Assembly (NCBI RefSeq): GCF_963675165.1
Contig: NC_087389.1
Coordinates: 1,522,001 to 1,586,000 of the forward strand
Reading direction: 5' to 3'
Length of the DNA stretch: 64,000 nucleotides
DNA from: Halichondria panicea
Lineage: Eukaryota > Porifera > Demospongiae > Suberitida > Halichondriidae
Part shown: piece after piece, positions 13,401-25,502 of the stretch
Numbering within the stretch: position 1 is the stretch's first letter
Layout of the letters: every line of letters starts with the position of its first letter
Translations under genes and position numbers: made by a program
Notes under the pieces: generated by a model
Databases searched by the model: none
What the model was told of the DNA's origin: nothing
What the model saw: the letters and a program-made list of their open reading frames with translations, nothing else

Positions 13401-16400
13401 GCTAACAGCCGTGCGTTCCCTAATATTCTCTACCAACTCTGCTCCGTCAGTCTTGGGGAAGCTTTTGGGCAGCTCTATCCTCGGTTGAATGACATTCTCT
13501 TTAGAGGAGCTACGTGAGCGAGAGTAGCGAGGGCTACCATTTGATGAACCGCTATTTGTTCGTCTTCGAGAGTCCAGTGTTCTAGAGCCTCGGGAGCTAA
13601 CAGAGAGGGAACGTGAGCGAGGTGGGGAGGAGGTGCTTGCGGCCTGAGGCAATGGGCTCCCCGTGTGGATGTTGTCAGAATATCGCCGGCTGGAAGGGGG
13701 GGTCAGGCTAGAGCTAGGGCTAAACGTGGAAGAGCTCTGGAGGTCAGCTTCTTTGAATCCACTCTTTTGCGGGCTTGATGGATGTACGGGGGGCTTGCTC
13801 GCCGATACTGGGTTGTCCCTGGAGAGAGAGTCTCTTCTGTTGGGAGGAGCAGGGGCTGATCTTCGTGGTAGCGAGTCAAAGCGATGCTTGAATTCCTCCG
13901 AGTCATTCACTGTGTTAGTTACTTGAAGACTGTACCGGTTGTCCTTGGTATTGTTTATCTGTGAGCTCTTATCTCTCTTCGCCACCTGATCCGTTTCACT
14001 TTTTGTGGGAGTTTTTGTGGGGTTGCTAGGAGGAGGCGGAGCTTGCCTCTTTGCCCGCAGTGGTGATCCTGACGATGCGTTCTTTTTGACACTTTTTGGA
14101 CTTGAGCTCGGGGACCTGGCCGGCTGAGCAAGGGTTTTGATGGGAGATGAGGGTACGTTGTTGTGCTTCAGGGAGTCAACGTAAGACTGACGATGGGCGA
14201 CCAGTTTACTGTGCATGGGAATAGAAAATATTGGTGAAATCATCCCCATTCCTACAAAGAGTCTGGGAACGCTTCCCCCTTCCTCTCCCAATGGAATAGA
14301 TCAGTGAAATCAAAAGAGTTAGGGAATTATGATAGAGAAATGAGAATAACACTTTCTTCCCCCAATCCCCACTCCCCACCACACACACAACACACAACAC
14401 ACTTTAGAAGGGCCCTCATTTCCCCGGTGTAGCTGCCTCCATTGGTTGCAGCTGTGTCGTGGATCCTCTGAATCTGAGTATCAATGGAGAGTAGAACAGC
14501 CTCCTGCTCCTAAAGCAATGTGAAAGCTAATCACTACAAATTAAAAACAAACAACGTGCAATTAACTAACATCTACAGATCGACACATCATAGTAATTAT
14601 GTTAAATGCTTTAATAAAGATACAGCTCAACGACAAGCCACAACTAGATGATGTGAATACCGTATAGCGGGTAATTTTCGTGGGGTAAAATTTTCGCGGG
14701 CAAGCTAACCTCCACGAAATTTTAACGTAGGCGTGGCTTACTGGAACGTAGGAATGCAGTGCAGCCACAAGATTAAACGAAATTTTACTCACGAAAACCA
14801 CCGTTTTTTGACTTGAACGAATACACAAAAATTACCCGCTATATGGTATGTTATAACTCACGGAAGGTGTGCCGTTGCTGTGGGGGGTGGGACTAACAGA
14901 ACTGTCTACTCTCTTCTCGTCAGCTGTTTCCAGTTTGTCTATGTAGTTGACTGGTACCAGCCCCTGCTTGCCAGAGACAGTCTTCAAGGTCCACCATGAC
15001 ACGTCCGTCTTGTCAAGCAGGGTAAGCTGAGGGGGGGGGGGGATATCCACAGTAAGTTACCCCATTGTATGCTGCTGTATACCTCTTGATGATCAGGTAT
15101 GTGTACACTCAATTACACAGCAATCGATAATAAAATATATTGAGAGGATGGTTATTGTTTTGTTAATCAATGGCTGCTTTGTCCCAAGAGAACCCCAAAT
15201 AAGAAGTGTTAGGGCTCACCCCACTGTTGTTTCTTATCAGCTCTTGCCTATACAAGTGTAAGAGCTAGTCACTACATAACTCTGTCTACAGTAGTGGAGT
15301 CACAATGATTGGGGCATGAGACTCCCACATGCACTAGTACACAAGTAAGGCAGTATATTACCCAGTATTACAGCTCACAACTTCATTTGGAATGCTCACA
15401 AGACAATAGAAACCCGACATAATTATACTAATAATAAACAAAATGGGTATAGAGGTAAATGCCTTGGGTCTTCAGCAGTACACAAAGTAGCGCTAAGCTT
15501 ATTATAACTTCCCCAGGAGGGCATGGAATCTTACCAAATACGACACGACCCTATTATTGCCACATAGCATTGATGGAGAGTGGTTGATAAAGAGCTGCAA
15601 TTATGAGCACTAACAGTTTGGAATGATAACAGAGGAAACAAAGTAACTCAATCCACTAACTCTATTATCGGCAGACACTAGAATGCACAGATGCCAACAT
15701 TAGTTTAACAATTTAATATAATAACGAACAGATTTGCCACCCTTCAGATATCGTAAGGCTTACAGATCTACAACCATTATCCTAGAGGAACAAGACAATA
15801 GACAAGACTTCTCCTATAAGTTTCACAAAAGGTTTGCAACAGGTACTCCTACACAGAGGAATCTATGAGCTTGTCACTAACAAGCTGGGGACAAGCATTT
15901 TGAGTGAACTCAGTAATTGAAAGCAGCTTATCAAGCAACTAATACTTCAAAGGTGGTCCATTTTAAGACATACCATCGTAAAATTATTTGTCATGTTAAA
16001 TGATCCATGATCTGAGGCATCCCTGGCGTCCTAGTGCCTCGTCAGTCAATTCATGATCTAGCTGTGATCATGCATCTGATCTAGCCCTCGGGGGTAAAAT
16101 AATATCTCCCACACTCCTCACACTCCCCACACGCCCTCCTCACACATCACACACACCCTCCACACACGCCCTCACCGTCTCTCCCTGTTTGAAGCTGAGC
16201 TGGGTGGCGTTCTGTGCCGTGTAATCATAGAGGGTAGTGTATGAGCTCTTCTTGACAGAACTGCCTATGGATTGCATGTAGCCCACAGCCTGGAGGAGAG
16301 GGCTATTATGGTAACTGTAACAATGACATTCGATAAGGGTGTAAGCTTAGCTCTAATAATTCATGATCTCAGAGATACACTGGGATATAATTACAAATGC

Positions 16401-16948
16401 TACCATGCTGGGCTAAGTAAACAGAGTGGGGGGTAGGCCATCCAGGGCGTGTGATCACCACACACCCTAACCACTGGTAGAGTAAGCATCTTATGGTATA
16501 AACACATGACGGCTTTGCAAGCTAGCTGGGTGATGAGTAGCTACACACACCCAGTAGAGTAAACTAGATACTGTACAGCGGGTAAATTTCGAGGGTAATT
16601 TTCGTGGAATATCAAATAGCAGCCTTTTTGCAGCATGCATGCGATATTAAATTCGTGGTTATAAATGTTCACAATATGTGCTTAATCCACGAAAACCACA
16701 AACATTTATACCCTCGAAATATACCCGCTATACGACATACTGTAGATCCTGTACACTATACACAGCACTAAACTCACCTCTAAATAGGCAACAGGTGCTA
16801 GGCCAATGTCTCCACTCATGGATCGCACCATCCACCAGTCATTGTTGGTCTTCCTCACCAAGGAGAACTGGTCAGCTGTCTTGAAGGACAGCATACCGTC
16901 TCCACTGGCAACAAAGTCATACTTGGCCTTGTACTGCTGCCCAGCCAT
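10499..16948 (-). CDS. NCKIPSD: NCKIPSD/SPIN90-like Arp2/3 regulator with two SH3 domains
   Basis: Thirteen exons (16778-16948, 16176-16289, 14862-15026, 14403-14509, 13290-14208, 12920-13096, 12509-12595, 12249-12387, 11928-12008, 11411-11539, 11233-11325, 10955-11121, 10499-10702) encode 850 residues. SH3-1 is residues ~5-57 (YDFVASGDGMLSF, DWWMVRS). SH3-2 is ~73-127 (YDYTAQNATQLSF, SWWTLKT) and is split by an intron. A conserved helix follows (EQEAVLLSIDTQI), then a ~300-residue Ser/Pro/Arg-rich linker, then the armadillo-like C-terminal domain (NDSQQRGWAVHDD, YENVLTLITYYQM, LFYTTDLMVLIDI). Vertebrate NCKIPSD has one SH3. The family binds Nck/N-WASP ligands and activates Arp2/3 to nucleate linear actin. 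The last intron's acceptor is a CA tract. Confidence 0.93.
14658..14848. mobile_element. MITE family A (TACCGTATAGCG ends), copy 1
   Basis: A 191-bp non-coding element lies in intron 3 of NCKIPSD. It begins TACCGTATAGCGGGTAATTT and ends with the near-complement AAAATTACCCGCTATATGGTA. The interior carries further inverted TTTCGTGG/CCACGAAA pairs, so the whole element can fold. The same terminal sequence recurs at 16569, 17577, 23177, 35059 and 41601. Confidence 0.85.
16569..16738. mobile_element. MITE family A, copy 2
   Basis: A diverged copy of about 170 bp in intron 1 of NCKIPSD starts TACTGTACAGCGGGTAAATT and ends ATATACCCGCTATACGACATA. Interior text with GCAGCATGCATG and CCACGAAAACCAC is shared with the copy at 35059-35243, so these two belong to one subfamily. 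Confidence 0.8.
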
Positions 16949-17251
16949 CTCAAGTTAGTCTAGTAACTTACTCTAGCTTACTCTAGCAGTGTTTCAGTAC
17001 AGTGCAGTGCAGTGAACAGCTAGCTCGATATTCACCAACAGTCTCTCTCTATGTACGTTTAAACTCTCCGTCAATTTTGTAATAATTGCCACGCCTCTAA
17101 TTAGTGTGGAATTTACTGTGAGGGATTTACCCGGTACCCGATCTCAAGAGGGATTTTCCCTACCATAAACGCCCACTTCATGGCTGGAGACCCCTTCATG
17201 TTCACTGACATGACAGAGCTAGAGGATAATTACGCCTAATTGATTAAGAGA
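16949..17251. promoter_or_regulatory. Shared head-to-head intergenic region, NCKIPSD / GST
   Basis: The start codons of NCKIPSD (-) and the mu-class GST (+) are 303 bp apart, so both promoters must overlap or abut here. Repeated ctctagctta/ctctagcag and agctagctc strings lie on the NCKIPSD side. No further element is assigned. Confidence 0.45.
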
Positions 17252-18797
17252 ATGTCTAGTGAACCAGCAGAAAAGAAAACCAAAATGCCTCTAACTTTGG
17301 CCTACTGGAAGATAAGAGGGGTAAGTAAGGACCAGTGTTTTAAACTAGTGAGATCATGCTTGTCCCCATGCACAGCTTGCTCAGCCTATTCGACTGCTTC
17401 TCAAGTACAATGAACTGGAGTTTGACAACGTGATGTATCAGCAAGGAGATGGTAGGACAATGGCTATTGTTGCTGTCAATTCAGCAGTGCTTTATTTGCA
17501 GCTCCCGATTATTCAAGAGAAGGCTGGCTTAGTGTTAAATTTACACTTGGATTGGACTTTCCAAATGTGAGTGGAGACCGTATAGCATATTTACAACATT
17601 TCGCGTTTTTCGAGGGCAGAGCAGTTAACGCCAAAATTAAAACTGAGATAAACTCCCATGCACTGGTATTTCACATGCAAAGCTATTGGTGGGTGTGGTT
17701 TCCTGGAGCCAAATAGCAAATGTTTTGCACCAGCGAAAATTTCCCGCTATACGGTATATCATAATTATGTGGTAATGATCTTTGCATTTTGTGTTTAGCT
17801 GCCGTACATGATTGATGGAGACACGAAGATCACTCAGAGCAATGCGGTAGGCAGTACCCTATCACTATCAACCGCTATACACAATGACCTTTACAGATCT
17901 TGCGTCATGTTGCCCGGAAGTTCGACTTGTGTAAGTTATGCAATTTTCTGTTTTTTTTTTATAACATGTCATTGTTTTATTCGGTAGGTGGTAATACTGA
18001 GACTGAGATGGCCATGGTAGACATGCTGGAAAACCAGGTACTATTATATGATCATGACGTATGTCATGTGATACAGTCGGCTAACAGTGTATTTTGTGCA
18101 GGCAATGGACTTTAGAAATGGCTTCACCCGTGTCTGCTATAACTCCAACTATGTAAGCTCGTGGTTATACACACAAACAGGAGTACACAGTATAGTGTAC
18201 ACAAACTTCTTATCAGCTACAGTACTCAGTCTACTCTCTCTATCAACTTTGTCTGTCCTAACCACCTATAATTATATTGACTGTAGGAGTCCTTGAAAGA
18301 AGACTACATCAAGGCTGCAAAGGACAAAATAAAGGCATTCTCAACCTTTCTTGGAGGAAAGAAATGGTTCATTGGAGACAAGGTATGTTCACACAACTAC
18401 ATGTACGTGTAGTGTGTGGACATTTTAATCCACATTTATGTGTACATGTATATAGCTCACTTTTGTGGACTTTGTTCTCTACGAGCTGTTGGATCAACAT
18501 CGAATGTTTGAGCCCTCCCTCTTTGCTGAGCTTCCTAATTTGAAGGTCAGTTAGATGCATATCCACTAGCTAGCTGAATGTTGCTACCCAATGACTAATC
18601 TGTTATATATACACACGTTCATAGGAATTTTTGGACAAGTTTGAGGTAAGGGTGCATCCATTTATCCTAGTGTATATACAATATTATTGTCAACTCCCCT
18701 TCCCCAGGCACTGCCTCCCATCAAGGCGTACATGGAGTCTGCAGAGTTTATTCGCTATCCAGTCAACAACAATACAGCCTCCTGGGGAGGAAAATAG
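17252..18797 (+). CDS. Mu-class glutathione S-transferase
   Basis: Eleven exons (17252-17320, 17376-17451, 17502-17566, 17799-17846, 17897-17930, 17988-18037, 18102-18152, 18287-18382, 18456-18545, 18625-18645, 18708-18797) give 229 residues. The match to vertebrate GSTM is strong: LAYWKIRGLAQPIRLLL with the catalytic Tyr at residue 18, GDAPDYSREGWL, LGLDFPNLPYMIDG, ITQSNAILRHVARK, LTFVDFVLYELLD and a C-terminal Trp-Gly-Gly-Lys. The enzyme conjugates glutathione to electrophiles in the cytosol. Met12 corresponds to Met1 of vertebrate enzymes, so a start there is possible; the upstream Met adds MSSEPAEKKTK. Introns after KIRG, within GD|A and after DFPN sit where I recall the human GSTM introns. 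Confidence 0.93.
17577..17755. mobile_element. MITE family A, copy 3
   Basis: The element fills most of intron 3 of the GST gene. It starts ACCGTATAGCATATTTACAA and ends GAAAATTTCCCGCTATACGGT. Ends match the family; the interior is diverged from copy 1. Confidence 0.8.
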
Positions 18798-19167
18798 AGA
18801 CAGACGTTGCAATAAGAACACTAAGAACTTTGTGTAATACACATGCATTGTTTTTCTAACGATGATAATTATAGTAAACTTTTCATCAAGCCAATTGGGA
18901 ACAGGTTTACAATTTCCGCAATACTGCCACAAAATTACATATTTACTGATCATATAGAGAGCTAGAGTAAGGTGTTAGTGCATGCATAGATTGAGTAGCT
19001 TCTACTCTATCTATGGTGCATGTAACTTCATTGAAATGGACTATCAATGGTAAAGATCATTAACTGCCTTAATTTATAACAATAATTATAATAGCGACCG
19101 TTACCAAATGTGTGTCTGAGTCAAGGATTGACAGTACAGTACATGTACACACAGTACAGAGCACAGA
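18798..19167. other. Intergenic, GST 3' side to GCC1 5' side
   Basis: This AT-rich 370-bp spacer holds the GST 3' UTR and the GCC1 promoter/5' UTR. It contains TAGAGTAGAAGCTACT-like short palindromes and a gtacagtacatgtac string before the GCC1 start. No coding signal or repeat end is seen. Confidence 0.5.
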
Positions 19168-22100
19168 ATGCCTGAATACTCTCGCGATGTCTTCAGCAAG
19201 TACTCTAATGAGCAGCTCCTAACGTATATTGAGCAGCAGAATGATCAGATGGGCAGGTTGGAAACAAGGTTTAGAGGTATGATCATAATAATTGTAAGGG
19301 TGTGTGGCCATCATTATTCTTGTGCAGATGTGGTGAGAGCATACAAGGGAGTGCTGACAGAGAAGGATGCACTAGAAGCAACCGTTAAAGCGCTTAGTAT
19401 CTCTCAAGAAGATGATGCTGACTCGGCACTACCAGGAGAGGGGGACCGCCCCTCAGACAACGAGACTGATTATGAGACGTTGAAGAGTAGCACTGGTGAC
19501 TGTGTGAGGAGTGAGGGCGTGAGGAGTGACTTGAGTGAGGCTGGTGACTCGGGTGCTGAAACAAAACCAATTAAGGACCATCTTTCTCCTTCAGGTATAA
19601 TTATATCACCAATCCATTCCTCTAACCTACAATGTTACGTCTGCTCCCAATAGGTGGGTTTAGACACCAGCTAAAACAGCAGCTATCCACTGTCACTGCT
19701 GCCATGGCTACTCTAAATGTGGAGAAAGCCAAAATGGAGAGCAGCTTTCAAGAGGACAAGAAAGCCATGGTGGTAAGGAAGTGTGATGGCGGTGGGTGCT
19801 GTGTGGTCAGTGTGTGTGTGCGTGCAGGCCCAGCAAGACACACTGTCCAGGCTATTACAGACTGAGAGAGATAGTTTCAAGAGAGAGAGTAAGGAGCTTC
19901 GGAGGCAAATAGAACAGGTCTGTCATCCACTGTTATTCTATCTGCTTCTACACATAGTAGTCAGCTATCTCTATATTTCGTATAGTGGCGTATCTAATCT
20001 TATACATCATTGTGTACATGTACTGAGTTAGACTAATGAGTGGTTGTGCTCCACAGATGAGGGAGAGTCTGATATCAGAGCAGCATTCACGACAAGAAGA
20101 ACAAGAGACCAACGCTCAAATGCTCCGGGAACTACAGGCACTCATCGCAACCGAGAGAGACCACAAGAAAGCCCTCAACGTTGAGGTTAGTCCATCACCT
20201 ACCAACTTCACACACGCACACACTCTTCAATCTTCCCACAGCTGGAAGAGCTCAACAGAGAACTGTATAATGTCCGAGAGCAAGTCTCCCGAGAAAAGTA
20301 AGCCCCCCCCCATTTTGTTTGAACCTCACCAACTGTCTACCTCCAGGGTGCACGAGTACGAGGAACTGATACAATCCATATCAGTGGAGCTAGAGCAAGT
20401 CAAAGGTCAACTAGCGGTGGCCGAGAAGAAACACGACCCCTCTCCTCAGATACTCAAACTAAAGCAAGAGATGGCAGCAATCAAAGTATACTATAGCTAT
20501 GCGTATTTCATGAATCTGTAATGACCTTTAACCCCCCCTCCCACACACACAGGTGGAGTGTGAAGGACAGGTGCGAACAGAACAGGACAAACTAACTGAA
20601 TGTGAGGAGAGGCTTAAACTACAGGCTCAGGTAGGCCCATACTCGGTGCCATGTTGCTAAGACGACTATTTTGCTGCTATGGTGACCCAGCATGAGGAGG
20701 AGCGAGTAGCCGGCCTTGAGGCAAAACTATCATCACTCTCTGAGACTATCGGAGGCTACGAACGACTGAGAGAGAACGACCAAGCCACTACACAGTGAGT
20801 GTGGTGATCATTATGTCAGATACAGAGCTACATACATAGGGTGCTTCCAAGATGTATCAGTGCTGGTATTTCATAGTCTGTTTTGTGCTTTGCAGTCGAC
20901 TGAAGGAGAGAGTGGCTCAACTGGACTCAGAGAATACAGCTTTAACCAAGGAACACGTTGAGAGGTAGACAAGTGTATATGCCTTCTGTATCATGCCTTA
21001 TCGCGCACGGTATGCTTACCTTACAGAGAGGGTTTCTCAATTGCTGAGACAGCAGCACAAGTCAAATCTCTACAGGAGAAGTTGGCCAGACTCAAAGTAA
21101 GGCCACATTGTGTATTCTGATATGTGTTTGCTACTGTGTTAGTCCTGACCCTACACCATTATTTGTGTGCTTTAAATGACAGACTGCTTTTTGTCATGGT
21201 GTATTGTGTGTGTGTTTGTGTGTGTGTGTTCAGGCCTTGCTAAAGCTGGCTACAGTGAGGATCAATGATGGAGCTGTACTGCCAGCCAACATGGAGGGTG
21301 AGTGAGTGCTACTGTCCTAACAAGACCTTGCATTCCCTTCTCCCTATATTATTAGAGCTCTCTCTGAACGATTATTCTGACATGCTCTCGTCTCAGCCAT
21401 CAGGGAAGGTGGGTAGAGGCACACACTAACACTAGCTATTGCACCCTCACCCCCGCCCCCCACAAACACAGGAGTACAAACAAGAGCTGAGTCAGCTGAA
21501 GGAGGAGTTTGAACGCTACAAGACAAGAGCACAGTCTGTACTAAAGAATAGGGGAGGAGTCTCAAAGGTCAGCAGTATAAAACATTTACGGTAACAGTAC
21601 ATGTACACCAAATGTAGTGAGGTCAACAAGATATTGAACACTATAGTTAGAGTTGTGTGCCTTATAATCGACGAATCCCTATTTGTACATGTACGATATA
21701 CTTACACAATACCTCTAACATGTGTAGACTCTATTTAATATTGAGTGTATGTACCAGGATGGAGAAAGTGGTGGTCGTGAGCTGGAGGAGGTGAGGAGAG
21801 TCAACGATGTGTTGTCTCGAGAGGTGGAGACATTGCGAGGGTTGTCAGAGGAGGCGGGGCAGGAGCACTCTCAACAGCTGCAGGCACTACGGGTAGAGAT
21901 GAGGGACATGGACACTAGACACAGGAGGGAGGCTGCAGAGACTAACAGCCAGTACAAAGTAAGTGTGACACGTACCGCAGGTGCTCCCGATAAGATTTGT
22001 TCTGAAACACATGTACATAAGTAAATTTGACCAGACATCCCAACAATTGAAAGGAAGATTTCTTTAAAAATGTCCCTCGGTACTTACTGGCTAGTTGCAG

Positions 22101-25100
22101 GCAATACGTGATTTTTAATTTTTACCCCCCCCCCCCCCCTCAGAGTAAACTGAGTGAACTTGAGACACAGGTGCAGGCTACTCGTTCGCGTACTCTCAAA
22201 CTACTGAAAGAAAAAGACACTGAAATACAGAAACTGAGGACTGAGCTACAGACAGGTGGGCGTGGCTACTCCGAGTATCCCATGGAAACGAAACGCCAGC
22301 TGTCCAGTCAAGGGAGCACGTCGAGTCTACCTGAGGGTGGGGAGGAGGGAGAGGAGCGTGGTGGTCTCAACCTGCCTATCAAAGTGAGCAACGTGATATT
22401 GTTGTACGTGTACAGTATGTAAAGTACACCCTCCTTGAATACAGGGTGCTGACTCATCAAATCCACTGCAAGAACTGCTTGATAAAGTACCGGTAAGAGT
22501 CAACTAAAAACTGTATGTCCTGATTTCATGATGACGTACACTGTACGTTGTTTATGTACATGTACACGTATCAGATCTTTCTTGTACTGTACGGATATAA
22601 TTATACATGTGTCCCCCCCTCCCCTACAGAATTCCCCGTCAGTGGGTGGGCGGAGACTCCTTCACGATGTACAGGAGACGGCGGCTCGAGATGGAGAACT
22701 GGCAATTGCTCGACGGAGGAGGGTGGAGCTAGAGGACTTGAACAGGGACCTTGTTGTTAGGTGAGCTAAGGTCGCCAAGTTGTGGGGTGAAAGGTCACTT
22801 GTGTATGCATGTGTGTGTGCAGGGAGCAGATACATTTTGAGCAGATCGGTTTCTTGAAAGGAGAGATAAGGAAGCTGGGAAGAGACAGGTTAGCTACACA
22901 TACACACGCACACAACACTCTTTCAAAAGTTCAGAATAGCTGCTCCTGACATCGTTTTGATGACCACTCTTCATTTTTAGTGTTGTGCCACCTGTACCCC
23001 CTCCCCACCCCCCTTATTTCCTTACCCCCTCCCCCCACACACAGGTCTAGAGAAACTGAGAGTATGGAGTATCTAAAGAACATTGTCATGCACTACATGT
23101 GTGCTGACTCAGCAGGTCGAGACCAGCTTATTAATCCCCTAGCAACCGTCCTACATTTCTCCCAAGATGAGGTAAGTACCGTATAGCGCGAAATTTTCGA
23201 GGCACTTATATTTCGTGGAATGGCCTCTAAAAGCATTTCGTTGCACAATGTTCGTGGAAATGACTGCTTACCGGAAGCCACGCCTTTAATCTTTACACGT
23301 TAATTCTAATGCCCATGCTATAGTTACACTGTGCATGTATGATTACACAGTTACCAACCCTTGACTAGTGAATGATAGACAACTTTTTTTGACAAGTATA
23401 AAAAAAATCAGGTACACGTACGTAGTATATAATGTGGTTATTATGTGAGTTTTTCTCGTAAAACAAACATGTACAATGGCCTACTGTGTAATTATCAATG
23501 CCTAGCCTTGCACGTGCTGCATAGCCACCAGTATTGATGTTGCCTGTGAGAGGATAGAGATCGATTAAGATTGACCCTACAACACGAACCCTATAGCTGA
23601 TTACAAAGCTACACGTACTTCAAACACTCCAAAGGCCATTCCGATAGCTCCGATTGAGTAGAGCTCCTCCACAAACAGCAGCCCCAGTTGTTGCAGACAT
23701 CCCTGTTATAAGGACAGAGCAACCAATAATCTTGGTAGACACAAGTGCATTTTGTTACAGGCTGTTATAGGCTGTATTCACGACAACGTTAACACTAGTA
23801 CTGACTTATTAGATTGTACAGGCTCACCTGTCCGTATACAAGGTCAATAGACCTTGTGCTGGTGCACATTCTACCATTCAGGTCACCCCCCATCACTCCA
23901 CAGCAGTCCAACTGTAATAACAGAGATCGTATGTAGTTAGTAGCACTTTGCTAGGGCTGGTATTGTGAGCTATATAGCACTAGGGAACAGTCATGTGATC
24001 ATCCATTATTAGCACAGAGCTTTGTTTAGGTTGTCCAACGACAATTCTAGATAGCTACAGGTTTACCTAACAGTGTTCTGAGAGGAAGGACAGCGCAAAA
24101 CCACAGTTATGGCCCACATTGTATATATATCAAGAGTTCATGACCTCTTGCCTATAATACATAGGAAGATGATTTCATAGCTGATAACCTAACTGTGGTT
24201 TTGCTATCCTGTCCTTGCTGTTGCTATAGGCTCACATTATTTTGTACTGCCAGTAGGTCAGCTGTCTCGTTGGTACCAGGAGCATAGGCAGCTTGTAACC
24301 TAGTCTCTGTGGCTCTCCACTGTGGGAAGGGAGGAGTGGGGGGGTTAGTCATCATGTCTTTGAAGTAGAGGGGAGTTTACTTACAGCTGGTACTCTGGCT
24401 TGAAAGGCGTAGATGGCCGCTATGAACGTCATGAACATCAAAAACACAACGACAGAAACATACTGTGTGGGCGTGTACACATTATGCATCCAATTAGACA
24501 CTTGAAATAGTAGACATATTTGAATTACCACTTAGCACTGCTATGTATTTGTGTAAATATGGGCATTTAGCCAAACTGTTAGCCTAAGGGAAGTACTGGA
24601 AATTTCCTGAACACACATAAACACACACACATATTTCTTTTAATATCAGAGTAAAATTTAACTTTGTTGACACAGCTAATTAGATCTTACCACAGCCATT
24701 AGAGGTTTCTTGTGCTTGAAGGTGGCTACAAAGCCAATCAAGCTAAAGACAACCTTAAGGGCTCCCACAGCGATAAAAATGCATGCCCCTGCGATAAACG
24801 AATTTTGACTGAACGAGCCGTACTGCTGCATGCTCTGTACAGAGAATATCCCATAGCCGAACATGGTGAACCCCAGGGCCTGTAAAACAATTATTTTTGT
24901 GAGCTAGCAACGTGTACGTACATACGTGTGTGTATGTTGTTATGGGAGTGATCGAATATATATATATATATATAATGTCTATCATGCAAGTCAACAAACA
25001 GTTACTTACCAGGTAGACTATATTAAATAGTAAGAAATAAATCATCTGCATTGTCTTCTGCTCCATGATGGATTGGTAGCTATCCCTAGCTAGCTATATA

Positions 25101-25326
25101 TTTAGCAACGTTCACTCTCAAAGCTCTGAGCTAGCTAGCTAGCTCCTGTATGTAGAATAACAAGCCACAAACACAAACATAATTACGTTGTACTTCCGGT
25201 GAATTATAAGGTATTAATCGTCTGTATTGTATGTTTTATTTGAAGTCATTACATTTCATTTTGCAGGTGTCTGAAGTGAAGAGAAAGGTTGCTGCAAGAA
25301 GATGGTTGTCTGCAGCTCCAAAGTGA
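19168..25326 (+). CDS. GCC1: GCC1/GCC88 GRIP-domain golgin
   Basis: Twenty-one exons encode 771 residues: 19168-19276, 19328-19594, 19654-19772, 19828-19917, 20057-20185, 20242-20297, 20347-20485, 20553-20630, 20691-20794, 20896-20964, 21027-21096, 21234-21297, 21356-21408, 21472-21567, 21758-21958, 22144-22383, 22445-22492, 22630-22760, 22823-22888, 23045-23171, 25267-25326. The N-terminus (DVVRAYKGVLTEKDALEA) and the coiled-coil segment (ELSQLKEEFERYKTRAQ) match human GCC1. The GRIP domain starts in exon 20 (SRETESMEYLKNIV, Tyr719) and ends in exon 21. Golgins of this type tether vesicles at the trans-Golgi through Arl1-GTP binding by GRIP. Nearly the whole protein is predicted coiled coil. 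The 2.1-kb last intron splits GRIP and contains a tetraspanin gene on the other strand. Confidence 0.95.
23177..23285. mobile_element. MITE family A, one-ended remnant (copy 4)
   Basis: TACCGTATAGCGCGAAATTT begins 5 bp after the exon 20/intron junction of GCC1, so the element end is fused to the splice donor. Typical interior strings (TTTCGAGG, TTTCGTGGAATGG) follow. I cannot find a matching right end, so the 3' limit is approximate. Confidence 0.6.
23502..25066 (-). CDS. Tetraspanin nested in the last GCC1 intron
   Basis: Seven exons (25010-25066, 24691-24879, 24385-24462, 24236-24319, 23828-23911, 23619-23702, 23502-23543) close in frame at 205 residues. Four hydrophobic segments are visible: FLLFNIVYLALGFTMFGYG, ACIFIAVGALKVVFSLIG, VSVVVFLMFMTFIAAIYAF and IGAIGMAFGVFE. 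The large extracellular loop carries the tetraspanin CCG motif (LDCCGVMGG) and two further cysteines. Tetraspanins organise membrane microdomains. The loop is short and the C-terminus after TM4 is brief (MQHVQG). The gene lies wholly inside a GCC1 intron in antisense orientation, with its own GCTAGCTA-rich upstream sequence. Subfamily and partner cannot be told. Confidence 0.88.
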
Positions 25327-25502
25327 TAAACTATATTAGTGACAAAGTTTTAATAATTATATCTTTTATTGTACAATCAATCTCAATTGCATTCATCATC
25401 ACTTGTAAAAAGAAATCTTATGAAAAAATTAAAAAACAGTTGGTAACGTATTTTGCGTGCCCTAGACCACACATGTATAAGTGGAACAGATATACTATAG
25501 AT

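Noticed and set aside
22100-22145. Poly-C run as assembly error breaking GCC1
   Set aside because: It lies in the acceptor tract of exon 16; the exon frame continues correctly on both sides.
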